A program made the translations under genes and the position numbers. Positions 46,399-54,261 of a DNA stretch of 64,000 nt are shown here, one piece after another. The notes beneath the pieces are model-generated. The model made no database searches and was not told the DNA's origin. It saw only the letters and a list, made by a program, of their open reading frames with translations. Source of the stretch: a virus; the IMG/VR virus record IMGVR_UViG_3300045135_000252, positions 1 through 64,000 of that record; one strand, 5' to 3'. Position 1 is the stretch's first letter. The number at the start of each line of letters is the position of its first letter.

Positions 46399-46637
46399 GC
46401 CCCGAACCTCTTCGCATGAATGACCTCTGGGAAGTTAAAACTCCGTTCGTACCGATGCGAGTATCTCGCTACCATCTGCTCGATTACTCTGTAGCTCCTA
46501 CCAAAATGTTCTGCGGTTTCTTTAACAGACCGCCCTCTGCTCCAGTAGGTCATGATTTCCTCAATCGTTGCTTCTGAATGTTTCTTTGGATTCATCTTTC
46601 TTTTTCTTCCCGAATATCCGATCAAAATTTTCTTCAA
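46395..46637 (-). CDS. HTH-domain small protein
   Basis: Up to 80 residues. Start uncertain: TTG at 46637 or ATG at 46595 (MNPKKHSEATIEE) with a GGAAG upstream. Residues after that ATG fit a helix-turn-helix: ATIEEIMTYWSRGRSVKETA, EHFGRSYRVIEQMVARYSHR. Likely a DNA-binding regulator or accessory protein. Confidence 0.5.
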   Translation of the reverse strand: MKKILIGYSGRKRKMNPKKHSEATIEEIMTYWSRGRSVKETAEHFGRSYRVIEQMVARYSHRYERSFNFPEVIHAKRFGA

Positions 46638-46683
46638 ACTTCTGCTTGTCCGTTGGACGTTGCTTACTGCCTTTCCCTGCCAT
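46561..46683 (-). CDS. Small basic protein MAGKGSKQRPTD type, 40 aa
   Basis: 40 residues: MAGKGSKQRPTDKQKFEENF then DRIFGKKKKDE. Small proteins with MxGKGSxxRP...NFDRIFGKK are frequent in T7-like and marine podoviruses, where their function is unknown. Its ATG shares one base with the polymerase stop (TAATG) and it overlaps the next HTH gene in a different frame. Confidence 0.65.
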   Translation of the reverse strand: MAGKGSKQRPTDKQKFEENFDRIFGKKKKDESKETFRSND

Positions 46684-48509
46684 TACTTACAATCTCCATA
46701 TGAGTCGCCAACACCAGACTCGCAATCAAGCGGTAGCTCTAGTGCCCACTTGGGTCGCATCCGCATACACATCTCGACATATTCACGGGCTGTGTCAGCT
46801 TCGTCTTCCGGAACCAGACAGCATATCGCATCGTGTACCGTCATAACGACTTGGTACTTCTTTGCTACACGTAACATCTGCTCACCGATAACGATACGGG
46901 CTAGTGCTTGGCACACGTTTTCCACAACTTTTCCACCGTAGATACGGTTAGGTATAGTGGCTCGGCCTTTCTTGGTGTCGTACACCAATTCATCGCGTCC
47001 TTCCTCGTTGACTTGTCGTCTCAGATTTGGATACTTGATATAGAACCCGTTAGGGAGACGGATACCGTGTTTTCCCTCCACGGTTAAAGCTAACCCTCTC
47101 CCTAGCGGGGACGTTGCGTCTCGCTCGATAGCGTTTAGCGCATCACCTGCGGCACGCCAAAGCAAGGGAATCTGCGGGTAAGTCTCTCGGTATACTCTGA
47201 TAATCCGTTGACATTCATCTGCGGGTAAATCGACACCAAAGGTTTTTAACTGCGTACCAAACTTGGCCGCACCCATGCCGTAACCTGCACCAAGGATTGT
47301 TGTCTTGCCGACAAACCGTTCGTCCTTCGTGATCTCCTCCACTTCCTTGCCGTAGATGGCGGAAGCCATAATCTTGTACACATCTTCGCCTTTGTCGAAA
47401 GCGTCTACGAGATCGTCTTGCCCTGCTAGCCATGCGAGCGTCCTTGCTTCGATCTGTGATGAATCTGAATCAATCAGTTTATACCCAATCGGTGCTTCCA
47501 TCGCCATTTTGATAGCTGATGTACGGGGTAGGTTTTGCAGGTTTACTTTGTCGTCTCCGCCCCATCTACCTGTGTGCGCCGCATAGTAGCGTAGTGGTAT
47601 GGGCAACGTGCCGCGATCCGCGATCTCAATAAAGCGTTGAGTACGGGTTTCTTCAATCGTCGATTTGACACCAAGCCTCGCTGAGACAAGAGCTTGTACT
47701 GCTTCGTTCTCATGTTCTAAGAGCGCCTTGAACGCTTCATCCGCCTTTGCGAACGCAAACGTTTCTTTACCCGTTGTAGGACTAACCTTCGTTGGCGGCT
47801 CGACTCCGCAAGCTCTAAGAGCTTTCGCAAATTTATCATTGCTCATTAACTCCTCACGACTCTGAGTAATCATGCTCATCAGTCGGGCTTTGTTTTCTTT
47901 AACGTGCTGTAAGTGTTCTTGCAGTATGTGTTTGTTTAGCTCAATACAAGGCTTAGTAAACATACGTAGAGTGAGATCAATGAGATTAAGCTCACTAACA
48001 GGAAACCTTTTAATAAGGATTTCAAAAAGCGCATAGGTCAAGTCCACATCGTTAATACAGTATCCAGCATATGCTTGTAGCTGTGCCTTTGGAAAGTCCA
48101 GACGCTTTAGTCCTAACGCATTAACTACTTCAGTGCCCTTCTTACCTAAACCGTAATACTGGGTTAGTGCGGCCAGACTTCCACCTACCTCAATAGTGTG
48201 AAGCGCCCGTGCCATGCACAGCGTATCTGCTAACTTCTTTGGGTGTATATCGAAATGCCACGCCATAATTGCAAAGTCGAACATTCCGTTGTGGGCAAGA
48301 GCAATGTTGTCTTCCCACGGGAACTGATCTAGCCACCGCTGTGTTTGCGCCTTAGTTCCGCTAAACCACTCAGTTTCTTCGTCGTTCTTCTTTACAGCTA
48401 CGCCGATAACCTCAAAGCGAGGGTCACGTATGTATTCTTCTGTTGTTAGTTTGTTGAGTCCGTAGTCCTTCGCGTAATACGTCTCGAAATCAATCGTATA
48501 AATATCCAT
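46683..48509 (-). CDS. DNA polymerase, family A
   Basis: 608 residues. Proofreading exonuclease: DFET (D7, E9), HNGMFD (N74, D78) and YCINDVD (exo III). Polymerase: motif A SDSSQIEARTLA about residue 350, O-helix KTTILGAGYGMGAAKFG, motif C TVHDAICC with HD about residue 555. All catalytic residues are present, so it should replicate the phage genome with proofreading. Motif A reads DSDSSQIE rather than the usual DYSQIE. No 5'-nuclease domain, as in T7. Confidence 0.92.
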   Translation of the reverse strand: MDIYTIDFETYYAKDYGLNKLTTEEYIRDPRFEVIGVAVKKNDEETEWFSGTKAQTQRWLDQFPWEDNIALAHNGMFDFAIMAWHFDIHPKKLADTLCMARALHTIEVGGSLAALTQYYGLGKKGTEVVNALGLKRLDFPKAQLQAYAGYCINDVDLTYALFEILIKRFPVSELNLIDLTLRMFTKPCIELNKHILQEHLQHVKENKARLMSMITQSREELMSNDKFAKALRACGVEPPTKVSPTTGKETFAFAKADEAFKALLEHENEAVQALVSARLGVKSTIEETRTQRFIEIADRGTLPIPLRYYAAHTGRWGGDDKVNLQNLPRTSAIKMAMEAPIGYKLIDSDSSQIEARTLAWLAGQDDLVDAFDKGEDVYKIMASAIYGKEVEEITKDERFVGKTTILGAGYGMGAAKFGTQLKTFGVDLPADECQRIIRVYRETYPQIPLLWRAAGDALNAIERDATSPLGRGLALTVEGKHGIRLPNGFYIKYPNLRRQVNEEGRDELVYDTKKGRATIPNRIYGGKVVENVCQALARIVIGEQMLRVAKKYQVVMTVHDAICCLVPEDEADTAREYVEMCMRMRPKWALELPLDCESGVGDSYGDCK

Positions 48510-48534
48510 TGGCTCTTTGCGACCTTGCTATGCG

Positions 48535-48963
48535 TTAGGTGTTGGGGTCGGAACTGTCATCAACCTTTGACTGGATGAAGTCAGAAGCGCATTTCGATAA
48601 GCTACGTGCGACTTCGGTAGTCGTGAAAGGTATTGTCCTTTGACTATTACCACCAAACTTAACCCCGCCCCTAGGTGTAGGGCGGTCTTGATCCCGCAAT
48701 AGTTCGTTCATGATGCGCTGAGTAGTCAGATCACCTTGGACATACATTAGTTTCTTGAATACTTCTCCGACTTCTTCGTCAGATAGGAAACCAAGCAGGA
48801 AGCACGGCTCTTTGCGAATGATCGCCTCGGCACGTTCCATAAGTGGTCTTACGATGAACTCCCAACGCTTTTCAGGGTTAAGCTGTGTAGCTCTGAACGT
48901 CAGGTCAAATTCTTCAGGATGGCTCTCCATACGAGCCATGAGAATCTCCATGCTCTTGTGCAT
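48535..48963 (-). CDS. Hypothetical protein, 142 aa
   Basis: 142 residues, helical (EKRWEFIVRPLMERAEAIIR, LGFLSDEEVGEVFKKLMYV). Preceded by GAGGTAATTACTT and overlapping the VRR-NUC gene by 50 nt. Not recognised; position between a resolvase-like nuclease and the polymerase suggests a replication accessory role. Confidence 0.5.
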   Translation of the reverse strand: MHKSMEILMARMESHPEEFDLTFRATQLNPEKRWEFIVRPLMERAEAIIRKEPCFLLGFLSDEEVGEVFKKLMYVQGDLTTQRIMNELLRDQDRPTPRGGVKFGGNSQRTIPFTTTEVARSLSKCASDFIQSKVDDSSDPNT

Positions 48964-49243
48964 AAGTAATTACCTCTAATACTTCAACGATATTATCTTC
49001 GTTTATAACTCTGGTTATGCCGCCCGCACTCCGTATGTCTCGCATCTCTTTTTCTTGTAGTGCAGTTGGCTTATTGCTACCTGCCTTGCACTCAATGCCG
49101 ATGAAGACACCGTTGCAACAACAGATAATGTCAGGCACACCGCTACGTCCATACCCGTGCGTAGCAGGGAAGAAGTAGTACACGCCATGTTCCTTGAGAA
49201 CCTTAACGATCTTGTCTTTTACTTTCTTTTCAGGTGTAGCCAT
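48914..49243 (-). CDS. VRR-NUC domain nuclease
   Basis: 109 residues. GVPDIICC (P37, D38) then GIECKAG (E51-C-K53) and ALQEKE (Q63) are the PD-(D/E)xK core of VRR-NUC proteins, structure-specific nucleases that cut branched DNA and are common in phages as Holliday-junction resolvase substitutes. First gene of the polymerase operon. Confidence 0.85.
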   Translation of the reverse strand: MATPEKKVKDKIVKVLKEHGVYYFFPATHGYGRSGVPDIICCCNGVFIGIECKAGSNKPTALQEKEMRDIRSAGGITRVINEDNIVEVLEVITYAQEHGDSHGSYGEPS

Positions 49244-49249
49244 AGGTCA

Positions 49250-49314
49250 ACGGTAACTGTCATTTTTGGCAATGTCAAATACTTTTTTGGGGTGATCCGA
49301 CTAACAAATGTTAG
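49250..49314 (-). promoter_or_regulatory. Candidate promoter with upstream inverted-repeat operator
   Basis: Minus-strand TTGACA (49273-49278) and a weak TACCGT (49250-49255) 17 nt on, close to the start at 49243. The inverted repeat CTAACAAATGTTAG at 49301-49314 lies 23 nt upstream of the -35 and extends to CCGACTAAC-AAAT-GTTAGTCCG. Would drive the VRR-NUC to SNF2 unit. The -10 is poor, so activation by a protein at the repeat is possible. Confidence 0.5.
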
Positions 49315-49339
49315 TCCGACCTGTTCGTTGTATAGACGT

Positions 49340-49363
49340 AAAAAAGCCCCGACTAGCGGGGCT
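49340..49363 (-). terminator. Rho-independent terminator of the AAA/VWA operon
   Basis: Arms AGCCCCG / CGGGGCT (49345-49363) with loop ACTAG, followed on the minus strand by T(6). Lies 5 nt beyond the stop codon of the RHH gene. Confidence 0.85.
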
Positions 49364-49368
49364 TCGAT

Positions 49369-49533
49369 TCACTGTTGTGATTCAGCGTAATTCGTAAGTA
49401 CAGTCCGAATCATCTTCGTGTAGTTAGGCCATTGCTTGTAGTAGTCAAGCACTTCCTGCGGTATACGCACGTTTACGTGTACCAGTGTAGGGGCTTTCTG
49501 TTTTCCGCGCCCCTTCCGTTTAGGTTGCTCCAT
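49369..49533 (-). CDS. Ribbon-helix-helix protein, 54 aa
   Basis: 54 residues, start overlapping the previous gene by 14 nt. A basic arm (MEQPKRKGRGKQKAP) precedes TLVHVNVRIPQEVLDYYKQW and TKMIRTVLTNYAESQQ: a beta-strand then two helices, the Arc/MetJ/BrnA fold. Such dimers bind inverted repeats in DNA, often controlling their own operon. It is the last gene of the operon with the inverted repeats at 54171, 52946 and 51293, so it is a natural candidate for their ligand. No toxin gene is adjacent, so an antitoxin role is not supported. Confidence 0.75.
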   Translation of the reverse strand: MEQPKRKGRGKQKAPTLVHVNVRIPQEVLDYYKQWPNYTKMIRTVLTNYAESQQ

Positions 49534-50401
49534 TGTCTTCCTCCAAGCTGACGTAATAATGTGTTTCGGTTTCGCGGTAGCCCACGTTAATTAGGGTTTG
49601 CCCATTCTCTATGAGCTTCAACATACCGACCCTGCGTTTTAGCAAGTCGGGTAGTGTAGCATTTTCGTACGTGTAGAATTGGCCGTCGTCTGTTTCCACG
49701 GCATACGTGTTCCCATGAATTAGAACAACCGCCCCTTTCTTTTCTTTCTCGCATTTCTCAATGCTCCTCTTAATCTCGCTATCCTCGTAGGCTTCTCTTA
49801 GTCGCTGTGTTTGTTTGTAGCCATGCTCTTCAGCTATCCGCATATACTTTTCCAAGTCACTCATCAGATAGTCAGACAGGTGATGACAAAACTTCTGGAA
49901 GTGGTTGTGCCACTCACCAGACGCGCAATACGCATTAGTGCCCACGCTTCTACGTACTGTGCTACGTGCTTCGCTCATCAACTCCTTCAGGTCTTTCGGT
50001 CTGAAGTTCTTGAGGATTAGCTTCTTCGCTTTGTCTAGCTTCGTAGTCTTATCCGCGTTGCCACGCTCACGCTTACCCCATATGCGATGGTTGCTGATTG
50101 TGTAGCAGGGTTTGTGGCCGTAGTAGTCACGACCAATATCGCCAAGCTCTTCGCCATCACAATACACAACCCATCGGTGCGGGTAATACTTCTCGTCAGC
50201 ACACCCCGCATTGGTAGCACGTAGGTGATAGCCTCGGAACTCCCACTTAGGGAACTGCTTCGCTAATGGTAAGAGCAAGTCACCCATGAACTTATCCATG
50301 TGCAACTTGTCCATGATGTTGTTGTCAGCAAGTGTCTGATCGGACAGCATCAAGACCACGTTCGGGTACTCACTTAGAAATTGATGTTTGTTTTGCGACA
50401 T
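49520..50401 (-). CDS. Hypothetical protein, 293 aa
   Basis: 293 residues from the ATG at 50401 (MSQNKHQFLSEYP), preceded by GAGGTAAAT; the frame extends to 50419. Contains HHLSDYLMSDLEKYMRIAEE, a long charged helix, then beta-rich KGAVVLIHGNTYAVETDDGQ and HYYVSLEED. No known motif. Encoded between the DUF3150-like protein and the RHH protein. Confidence 0.55.
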   Translation of the reverse strand: MSQNKHQFLSEYPNVVLMLSDQTLADNNIMDKLHMDKFMGDLLLPLAKQFPKWEFRGYHLRATNAGCADEKYYPHRWVVYCDGEELGDIGRDYYGHKPCYTISNHRIWGKRERGNADKTTKLDKAKKLILKNFRPKDLKELMSEARSTVRRSVGTNAYCASGEWHNHFQKFCHHLSDYLMSDLEKYMRIAEEHGYKQTQRLREAYEDSEIKRSIEKCEKEKKGAVVLIHGNTYAVETDDGQFYTYENATLPDLLKRRVGMLKLIENGQTLINVGYRETETHYYVSLEEDNGAT

Positions 50402-50408
50402 ATTTACC

Positions 50409-51260
50409 TCACCACTCAAACTGACCTAGTACGCTATCCACTTTCGCTTTTAGCTCACCCCGGGCATACTCGGAGTCTTTGATTACATCTACGTCAGTAG
50501 CCATTAGTGCTACTTCCAGTTGGCGTCTCGCTGACTCTAAGTCTGGGTCATTGTTCACATTCAAGTGACTGAGCAGACCGCACAAGTCCTGCGCGTTGGT
50601 GATAAACGTATCGTGGAATCTGCGTTTCTTCTCATCTGGTGCATCAGTCAGCTTCTCGCTCATACCCTTGAGTGTCTTGTGCAACCGACCCCATGCGTCC
50701 TTCATCGCATCGTTGACCCGTGTACTGAAGTCAGCTTCGTACTGCTCGCGTAGCTCGTTGAGTTCTTCGCTTGCTACGTCAAGCACAAAGTGTCCAGAGT
50801 CAGGGACAGGGCTAAACGTGTAGCGGTAAGCAAACTTCTCGGCTACCTCCTCAACGTGTGGGTAATCGCTAGCGTTGAACAGCGAACCCAAGTAGTTCTG
50901 ACTGATCTGCACCAGTTGTGGATAATCTATTAGGAACTGCGAGACCATTGAATCGAACTTGGCCTTGCGATCATTAAGCTCCTGCTTGTAGTCCATGAAC
51001 ATACTCGTTGGTAGCATACGCGCACCAGAGTTTGCCCACGGTAACGTTTTAACGTTGTGCCATAAGCGACAACCTGCCGCGAAATCGGCAATCTCTTTCC
51101 GTTGGCTTGAACCTGCCATCAGATTCTTACGCACTTGGGCGGCTTTATCAGTGGCACAGTTTTGTGTAATCACTACGTCAGTAGCGTTCTTGTCCAGTTT
51201 GTTTGCAGTCCAAACTGAAATGTTATGCTCTACGAGCAATGCTCTTGCTGTAATACTCAT
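50409..51260 (-). CDS. DUF3150-like protein
   Basis: 283 residues, mainly helical, with SVWTANKLDKNATD, AGCRLWHNVKTLPWANSGARMLP and a C-terminal helical bundle. The N-terminal pattern and its company (AAA ATPase and VWA protein in the same operon) fit DUF3150, a phage/plasmid family often found with CobS/MoxR-like ATPases. The family assignment is from memory and should be treated as probable. Leader: repeat at 51293-51306, then GAGGTAACTACC. Confidence 0.55.
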   Translation of the reverse strand: MSITARALLVEHNISVWTANKLDKNATDVVITQNCATDKAAQVRKNLMAGSSQRKEIADFAAGCRLWHNVKTLPWANSGARMLPTSMFMDYKQELNDRKAKFDSMVSQFLIDYPQLVQISQNYLGSLFNASDYPHVEEVAEKFAYRYTFSPVPDSGHFVLDVASEELNELREQYEADFSTRVNDAMKDAWGRLHKTLKGMSEKLTDAPDEKKRRFHDTFITNAQDLCGLLSHLNVNNDPDLESARRQLEVALMATDVDVIKDSEYARGELKAKVDSVLGQFEW

Positions 51261-51292
51261 TGGTAGTTACCTCTATTTAGTTATAAGTCTGA

Positions 51293-51306
51293 CTAACAAA
51301 TGTTAG
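51293..51306 (-). promoter_or_regulatory. Inverted repeat, stop codon within
   Basis: CTAACAAATGTTAG on the plus strand, extended to GACTAAC-AAAT-GTTAGTC (perfect 7+7). Read on the minus strand it supplies ACT AAC ATT TGT TAG, the last codons and stop of the 67-residue gene; the next start is 33 nt on. No promoter is visible here. Confidence 0.7.
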
Positions 51307-51496
51307 TCTCATCGTTTTGGATTATTTTATGTCTGACCGCAATGCGATCCCCTAGGTCAACGACCTCTGCGCGTCCTTCGCCCACTTCAACAATGGAGTG
51401 AACAGCCCGACGCAATCTGCTTTTTGTTTTTACTAAAGCAGCTATAAACATGACGTTTGCCGATAGCGACAACGACAGTATGATTGCCATCTCCAT
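51293..51496 (-). CDS. Small membrane protein, 67 aa
   Basis: 67 residues. One N-terminal hydrophobic segment (AIILSLSLSANVMFIAALV, residues 4-22), then a basic/acidic cytoplasmic part (TKSRLRRAVHSIVEVGEG). Single-span protein made within the AAA/VWA operon, possibly anchoring the complex. Its last four residues (TNIC) come from the inverted repeat. Confidence 0.6.
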   Translation of the reverse strand: MEMAIILSLSLSANVMFIAALVKTKSRLRRAVHSIVEVGEGRAEVVDLGDRIAVRHKIIQNDETNIC

Positions 51497-51741
51497 CAGT
51501 TTTCCTCCGGTTTGCCCGCCAACTTCGCCATGTTGTATTGGCGATCTGTCAGCATCTTCATCTGAATTGGTTCGCCCAATTCGTCTTGGTTGTACACATG
51601 GTACGTAGTCACACGGTCATCTCCGTACCCTTTGCGCTTCTCCTCGTGAATCTCCGCGTCACGTATCGTGTCCCAGATAATCTGCGCTTGGTCGGCACTA
51701 AGCACGTATGACTTGTACCCAATCTCAAATAAGAATCTCAT
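51496..51741 (-). CDS. Hypothetical protein, 81 aa
   Basis: 81 residues: MRFLFEIGYKSYVLSADQAQ, IIWDTIRDAEIHEEKRKGYG, DDRVTTYHVYNQDEL. Short alpha/beta protein. Start overlaps the VWA gene stop and its stop abuts the membrane-protein start. No function known. Confidence 0.55.
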   Translation of the reverse strand: MRFLFEIGYKSYVLSADQAQIIWDTIRDAEIHEEKRKGYGDDRVTTYHVYNQDELGEPIQMKMLTDRQYNMAKLAGKPEEN

Positions 51742-52952
51742 TCTATTCCGTCCTTTATGTTTACTGACTTACCCACAGGCGCAGTATGATCTGATGTGAT
51801 AACCCACAAGATCGGCTTCGCCCACTCATTACCCCAGTTATGTATGTACCCATCGGTCAGCATGATGATGCAGTCGGGGTCAATGTTCTTGTCCTGCATA
51901 TAGCTGTGTACGCACGTAGGGTCAGTGCCCCCACCACCTCTCGGTTTGGTTGAGTCTTCTAGCGTAGTCAGAGTCGCAGAGTCGTACTCCTCGTGCCCCG
52001 CTACTTCGTGATCCCAGTAGATCAAGTCCACCTTCTCAGGGTTCACCGTCTCGGCTATCGCTTTGACTTCGGACAGGAACACGCTTATCTCGTGTTGCCC
52101 AATCGAACCTGATGTGTCTACGCCTACCACGATATGTCCAACACGTTCGCCAATGAGCGATGGCATATACATATCCATACTCAGATAGCGTCTGTTGATC
52201 CTTCGCCACGAGCTTGCGTCTTTCGCATTACAGGTAGCGTTGACAAACTCACGCAGTACCTCGCGCCAGTCCACCTGTGGTTCTAGCAAGTCACCAAGTT
52301 CACGGCACATATTGCCCGCGCCTTTACCCGCTAGTTTCTGTGCAGTCATCTGGCCTTGGCGTAGTGCTTGGTCAACCTCGCGCTCTAGCTCTTTGACTTC
52401 CTCTTGGGTTAGCTCTTGCGCTCCTTCCCAGTCATGCTCGTCAAAGCCACCGCCTTCACCATCTTGTCCCTGCCCGCCGGAACCACTACCTTCCTGTTGC
52501 TCCTGCTTCAGTAGGTCGAAGACTTGTTTAGTGTTAAGACCTTTGTACTTTGTATCCAACAGCCCGTAGATTTCACCGTCTTTGCGTGGTATCGCAATGG
52601 TCTGCTCGTTCGGGTCTGTGTTGTGCAGTATCAGGTTAATCACGTAGTCACAAGCCATGTTCGCTAGACGGGCGTCCTCGTCATGTAACTTCTTCCAGAT
52701 AATCAAGTGACGAAACGCTTTGTGCAGATTCTCGTGTAGCACAACAAACATAAGCTCCTTGTCGGTTAGCCCGTCAACAAACTCAGTGCCGTATATCTCG
52801 TCACGCCCATTGGTCGCGGCAGTTGGGAAGCCATCACGTACTTCGGTCTTGCCAACCATCATGATGCCAGACCACAACGCAAACTCAGGTTTCCGCATCA
52901 GTGTGATCTTGGCCTTCTTGACCCGTCTTTCAATTTTCGATCTGTCTAACAT
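51738..52952 (-). CDS. VWA domain protein with HExxH site (DUF2201-like)
   Basis: 404 residues. Residues 73-77 HENLH form a metallopeptidase-type zinc motif in a helical N-terminal domain; a Gly/Gln/Glu-rich linker follows (about 155-180); the C-terminal domain is a von Willebrand A fold with MIDAS DTSGS (279-283) and LTDGY near 372. This domain order is that of DUF2201 proteins, partners of MoxR/CbbQ AAA ATPases. The start ATG lies inside the inverted repeat (52946-52959). With the ATPase at 53068 it probably forms a chaperone- or protease-like machine; target unknown. Confidence 0.8.
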   Translation of the reverse strand: MLDRSKIERRVKKAKITLMRKPEFALWSGIMMVGKTEVRDGFPTAATNGRDEIYGTEFVDGLTDKELMFVVLHENLHKAFRHLIIWKKLHDEDARLANMACDYVINLILHNTDPNEQTIAIPRKDGEIYGLLDTKYKGLNTKQVFDLLKQEQQEGSGSGGQGQDGEGGGFDEHDWEGAQELTQEEVKELEREVDQALRQGQMTAQKLAGKGAGNMCRELGDLLEPQVDWREVLREFVNATCNAKDASSWRRINRRYLSMDMYMPSLIGERVGHIVVGVDTSGSIGQHEISVFLSEVKAIAETVNPEKVDLIYWDHEVAGHEEYDSATLTTLEDSTKPRGGGGTDPTCVHSYMQDKNIDPDCIIMLTDGYIHNWGNEWAKPILWVITSDHTAPVGKSVNIKDGIE

Positions 52953-52959
52953 TTGTTAG
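52946..52959 (-). promoter_or_regulatory. Inverted repeat fusing stop and start codons
   Basis: On the minus strand CTAACAAATGTTAG: in one frame AAC AAA TGT TAG ends the 41-residue zinc protein, in another AAATG TTA G starts the VWA gene. The RNA could fold as CUAAC-AAAU-GUUAG with the start codon in loop and stem. No promoter nearby. Confidence 0.7.
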
Positions 52960-53071
52960 TCCTACCTCTTGGTTTTTGCTTACCTTTGAGCCAACACTTG
53001 GCACACATCGCGCCATAGTTGTCTCGCACTACGGGCTTATCCCCGCACCACTTGCACTTATCTTCGCTCAC
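52946..53071 (-). CDS. Mini zinc-ribbon protein, 41 aa
   Basis: 41 residues from a GTG at 53071 that overlaps the ATPase stop (TGTGA): MSEDKCKWCGDKPVVRDNYG then AMCAKCWLKG. C6, C9, C23, C26 form a CxxC-CxxC zinc ribbon. Sits between ATPase and VWA genes, with both ends overlapping, so it is likely co-translated as part of the same system. Confidence 0.65.
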   Translation of the reverse strand: MSEDKCKWCGDKPVVRDNYGAMCAKCWLKGKQKPRGRTNKC

Positions 53072-54132
53072 AGTAAGTCCTCGTTCTTCTGTACCCAGTC
53101 AGCAAACGCTGATGAACTGAACGCCACTGATTGTTTTTGTGGATTCTTCGCTATGTTGATGCAGAAGCACGCTTGCCACTCAGGTTCAAACCGTCCCAGA
53201 TACTCCATGAACGGTGAGATGTTCTGCTTATCAATCTTGGTAATCGCACCGAACACCAGTACAGCACAAGCACCTGCGCTAGTAGGTACATCAGCCGTCT
53301 TGGGTGACTTGGTGATCGACTCCCACGTTGGTAGCTGATCCTGATACTCGACATAGGCTTGCATATCTCGCGCACCTGCTTCGCCAATAGCACCAGTCAA
53401 AGCGGCAATCAGCGACTCTTGGTCTATACGATCCCGTCCTTTCAGTACGTGCGAGGCTCGCTCCAAGGAACGAGGCGATACAAACGCTGTCTGTACTTTC
53501 TTAGGGTTAAAGATGTACGGGTTATTCTCTTGCCCCTCGTCAGTGTATGACGCTAGTGCGTGTGGGAACTGATGCACCCACGACATGACGACAGGCTCAA
53601 TGTCATTGTTGACCGCCCACTCAAGCCACTCCTCAGAGCTAGGCTTTCTAACGTGTAGCGGAATAATACGGTTGCGTGTATGCGCTTTAAGTACGTCACC
53701 AACCCCATCACTTGAGAGGTTGCCGGTCAAAAAGATAATTGACTCTGGGTGTACTGACGTATCACCAAGGCGCGGGTTAGATGACTCGAGCAGCGGGTGC
53801 AACATATTCTTCACCGGCTCGGGAGCTTTCGTAAACTCGTCAAGCATCATCAGCACAGGCTTACCCGTGTGCATACCGAACCGCCCATTAGGGAAGTATT
53901 CGGTTATACCTAACTCACGATTTGCAATCGGCATAGCGATGTCGCCAAGATCCAACTGCGAGCAGTCCATGTAAGACTTGAAATGCTCAGGCTTGCTGTC
54001 TCCGATCAGCTTCATGATGGACGACTTACCGATCCCCGGCTCACCCTGTAAGAAGTATCTTAGCTCTGGTGAAAGAGTGATAAGCGTTGCCGCTTGCTTC
54101 AAAGAAACAGATGTTCCGAATGTAATAGACAT
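53068..54132 (-). CDS. MoxR/CbbQ-type AAA+ ATPase
   Basis: 354 residues from the ATG at 54132 (MSITFGTSVSLKQA), preceded by GAGGTAACTAAA; the open frame continues to 54177. Walker A GEPGIGKS (30-37), Walker B LMMLDEF (D98-E99), sensor LTGNLSS, arginine finger region AHTRNRI. Small single-domain AAA+ of this type act with VWA partners (here 51738) to remodel proteins. First gene of the operon, highest expected yield. Confidence 0.85.
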   Translation of the reverse strand: MSITFGTSVSLKQAATLITLSPELRYFLQGEPGIGKSSIMKLIGDSKPEHFKSYMDCSQLDLGDIAMPIANRELGITEYFPNGRFGMHTGKPVLMMLDEFTKAPEPVKNMLHPLLESSNPRLGDTSVHPESIIFLTGNLSSDGVGDVLKAHTRNRIIPLHVRKPSSEEWLEWAVNNDIEPVVMSWVHQFPHALASYTDEGQENNPYIFNPKKVQTAFVSPRSLERASHVLKGRDRIDQESLIAALTGAIGEAGARDMQAYVEYQDQLPTWESITKSPKTADVPTSAGACAVLVFGAITKIDKQNISPFMEYLGRFEPEWQACFCINIAKNPQKQSVAFSSSAFADWVQKNEDLL

Positions 54133-54170
54133 TTTAGTTACCTCTAATGTAATAGTTGTTAATGGTCTGG

Positions 54171-54184
54171 CTAACAAATGTTAG
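54171..54184 (-). promoter_or_regulatory. Inverted repeat in leader of the AAA/VWA operon
   Basis: CTAACAAATGTTAG (plus strand), between the promoter at 54229 and the start at 54132, i.e. about 45-55 nt downstream of the -10. A protein bound here would block elongation or initiation. Confidence 0.7.
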
Positions 54185-54228
54185 TGCGACCCCACTAGCG
54201 TATGTGTTCATTCCGCGCCAGTGTGTAT

Positions 54229-54257
54229 ATTGTACCACAATTATAGTCTTGTGTCAA
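54229..54257 (-). promoter_or_regulatory. Sigma70-type promoter of the AAA/VWA operon
   Basis: TTGACA (54252-54257), 17 nt, TACAAT (54229-54234) on the minus strand. The -10 is one arm of ATTGT-ACC-ACAAT (54229-54241), an inverted repeat that recurs at other early promoters. Confidence 0.85.
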
Positions 54258-54261
54258 GTTT

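Noticed and set aside
49369-50401. Toxin-antitoxin pair with the RHH protein as antitoxin
   Set aside because: The neighbouring 293-residue protein has no toxin features (no BrnT, RelE or PIN motifs) and the order does not fit.
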